From: Litomosoides sigmodontis
Taxonomy: Eukaryota > Nematoda > Chromadorea > Rhabditida > Onchocercidae
Assembly: GCA_963070105.1 (NCBI GenBank)
Contig: OY718803.1
Location: 5,624,507 to 5,688,506, forward strand
Reading direction: 5' to 3'
Length of the DNA: 64,000 nt
This document shows positions 62,101 to 64,000 of the stretch, in pieces; the stretch's first letter is position 1, and the number at the start of each line of letters is the position of its first letter. The position numbers were made by a program, and so were the translations under genes. The notes under the pieces are model-generated. The model saw nothing but the letters and a program-made list of their open reading frames with translations, ran no database searches and was not told where the DNA came from.

Positions 62101-63912
62101 AAAGAATCTGCTGAAGTACATCTATGGAAAATGGATAGTGTCGTGCAGGTTAATGCTTCGTTTTGTTTCAGTAGGCTATACGACTGTTTTTCCAAGATTT
62201 ATGTTACTCGAGCAATGACATTTAAGCATCCGCAAGTCTCTTGAATGATTGATTCTTTATAGGTGAAGCAGTGGTTCACTTTGAATTCAGAGTTCTTTTC
62301 CGCTGTTCTGGATTGTATGCTAGTGGAAGGTGATCCGCCCCCTCGCAGAACTCAGAGAGTTACTTGGAGCGACGACGTCACGTAAGCATACGCAGTTGAT
62401 TTAAATTAAGACTTGTAAAATTGCTGTAAGTGTTTGATCTCCTATCTTAGATGATTTTGAACTGCTTCAGGAATTGTTTGATGAATACCACTGTTGATGA
62501 TGAAGTGCAACATAATAATGCTATGCAAGGTGGGCAATTCAAATATTTTAGGAGGAATCTACAAAGTTGTCGTGCTATGCTCTTACATAATCTTGAAATA
62601 TTTCAGGATCTTCGTCAGATGCATGTTTTTTGAAACCGGTGCTGTCTGCTTTACTGTCTGGTGTTAATTGCGAAGTAATTTCTTATTTTTTAGTGTATCT
62701 ATATTTTTCAGTTACAATTATTTAGAAGGAAGATTAGAGATGTGTGGAACGTACGTAATGGATTTCGCAAATATTAAACATTTAGTGAATAAAGATAAAT
62801 GATTTCTTAGTTTATATTGCTAGCATAATAGATTGGGCAAGGATTGTACTTGCCATATGATTTGCCATTTCGTTACAGGCTGTCATAACAGCTCTGTGTA
62901 CCGTTGGAAAACCCTGCTTTGGAGACCCTTCCATAGTAGCCGTAAGAAGGAAATCGTATGAAGAAAATCAAACTGTAGTGGTTGTCGGTGTTTCCGTAAA
63001 TGATTCAAGACTGGAACGAGGTACTTTCAAATGAACAATGTATAATAGCTGTTTAACGTACCTTAATAAACTTGGTCTCAATAATTCAAAATTAGGTAGT
63101 GCACTAATCACTTGTGAAGTAATGCACTTCCAGTAATTGTCGCTTAACAAGTGCTTTTAAAGCAAATTCATAAAATATTAAGTGGTTATACTAATTATAG
63201 TACGTCAGCAGAGCCAAAGCAGTTTGGAAACTGAAATAAGTACATTAAATACAGTGAATAGAGCTCGTGAGTTTATCGACATGTCACCACGAATTGTTAG
63301 CGGATCACGTTCTGTTGATGATTGCATCAATTCTGGTGCACCACTCCGACCATTCCTGGCATTTTACCAACTTGACTGTGCGGATTCTTTTAGTTCACGT
63401 AAACGCATATCTTCTAATCGCCAAGGTTTGTTGATGAAGTAGTTAAATAAATGTTGCATTTTTCATGTCCACTTTAATTTTGCAAGACAGTTATGAAATT
63501 TTTAGATCGTGCTTAGTGAAGATTCGGTTACTTTTTGCGTGACATGCTTTTCATCAACATATTTGCACACAGTGTATGGTTATGTGTGATCAGAATAAAA
63601 TGGCATGAAGTTAACAGCTTTTTCAATCAAGTATTCGATTACTGTGGAAATACTTGCTATGTATTACGTTAAAAGAAAAAAGAAAAACTGAAAGAGAAAC
63701 TGAAGCAAAACTTGGTTTTCTTTTCTTTTGGTGATGATTACTTATTCTAGAGGATTCAAAATCAAGCGATAATAAAGTGATACATCCTCCAAATGCAGAC
63801 GAAGGTGATTTCGCGGAAGGAGTGCTGCTCATGGACACTACTGACGATGCAATCTTGAAATGGTCCGACTCTATCTATAGCGAGCACTCTGGTTTTGTAG
63901 ATTTATCCATTG
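59156..63912 (+). CDS. BIRC6/BRUCE-like giant IAP-E2 ubiquitin ligase, N-terminal part (runs off the window)
   Basis: The first 628 codons of a BIRC6-type protein, in animals a very large membrane-associated inhibitor of apoptosis that is both E2 and E3 for ubiquitin. Exons: 59156-59271, 59406-59568, 59781-59930, 60108-60233, 60792-60944, 61055-61185, 61258-61386, 61923-62148, 62263-62381, 62712-62754, 62879-63020, 63201-63425, 63751-63912. Residues 1-280 look like the N-terminal beta-propeller part. The BIR domain (about 268-336) reads AEAGFYHQP, DDRVLCFSC, CLVCWEPSDEPWSEHERHSP. It has the zinc ligands C306, C309, H326 and C333 in CX2C-X16-H-X6-C spacing, and is very close to BIRC6 rather than to small BIR proteins. 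Propeller-like strands continue (DWIAVASKESAEVHLWKMDS). A donor at 63913 leads to exons outside the window, including the expected C-terminal UBC domain, which cannot be seen. The join 62381-62712 is the least certain. Confidence 0.88.
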
Positions 63913-64000
63913 GTTTGTTGTGTTTTACTGATTTGTTGCCACTCCTGTTTTCCACCATATGTTTAACAAAATTTTGCATTCATTTAATGTAATCACTAAC

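Overview
This window looks like nuclear DNA of a nematode, most plausibly a spirurid/filarial-type (clade III) worm, though the species cannot be fixed from the sequence alone. The reasons are AT-rich DNA, multi-exon genes with GT-AG introns, acceptors close to the nematode TTTTCAG or TTGCAG consensus, probable trans-splice acceptors just upstream of several start codons, and proteins that read as animal orthologues (ERM, junctophilin, Patched-related, BIRC6). No bacterial, viral or transposase gene was recognised. All eight recognised genes lie on the + strand. Exon models were built by hand from reading frame, splice signal and family similarity. Codon phases agree across every junction listed except where an entry says otherwise.

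Left part (1-14.4 kb): (1) a FERM protein with a C-terminal membrane segment, resembling FRMD3/FRMD5 (1029-6916, 15 exons, 656 aa), which contains a probable GC-AG intron. (2) A ZDHHC1/11-like DHHC palmitoyltransferase (8701-10506, 317 aa). (3) A single-pass leucine-rich-repeat membrane protein (11575-14410, 359 aa) whose first intron holds a roughly 900-bp ATATT satellite.

Middle (14.4-42.6 kb): a 7-kb stretch rich in simple repeats, then (4) the ezrin/radixin/moesin orthologue erm-1 (21710-26095, 566 aa), (5) mitochondrial ribosomal protein uS15m, mrps-15 (27464-29702, 356 aa), which has a likely trans-splice acceptor and may be in an operon with erm-1, (6) a Patched-related (PTR) sterol-sensing-domain protein (31199 to 37079 or 37489), and (7) an unidentified coiled-coil protein (about 38427-42586).

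Right part (42.6-64 kb): a 5.4-kb repeat-rich gene desert, then (8) junctophilin jph-1 (48038-55668) with MORN repeats, a Gln/His-rich middle and a short last exon encoding the membrane anchor. A 3.5-kb spacer holds one doubtful ORF. Then comes (9, counting the doubtful ORF separately) the 5' part of a BIRC6/BRUCE-type giant IAP-E2 protein (59156 to beyond the window end), with all four BIR zinc ligands present.

There is no single co-acting pathway. Several products share the cell cortex and membranes: two FERM linkers, a palmitoyltransferase, an LRR receptor-like protein, a PTR protein and junctophilin. This looks like ordinary neighbourhood rather than a gene cluster. I found no clear previously undescribed system. 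The best leads are the unidentified coiled-coil gene, two compact inverted repeats, the satellite-bearing intron and the nematode BIRC6.
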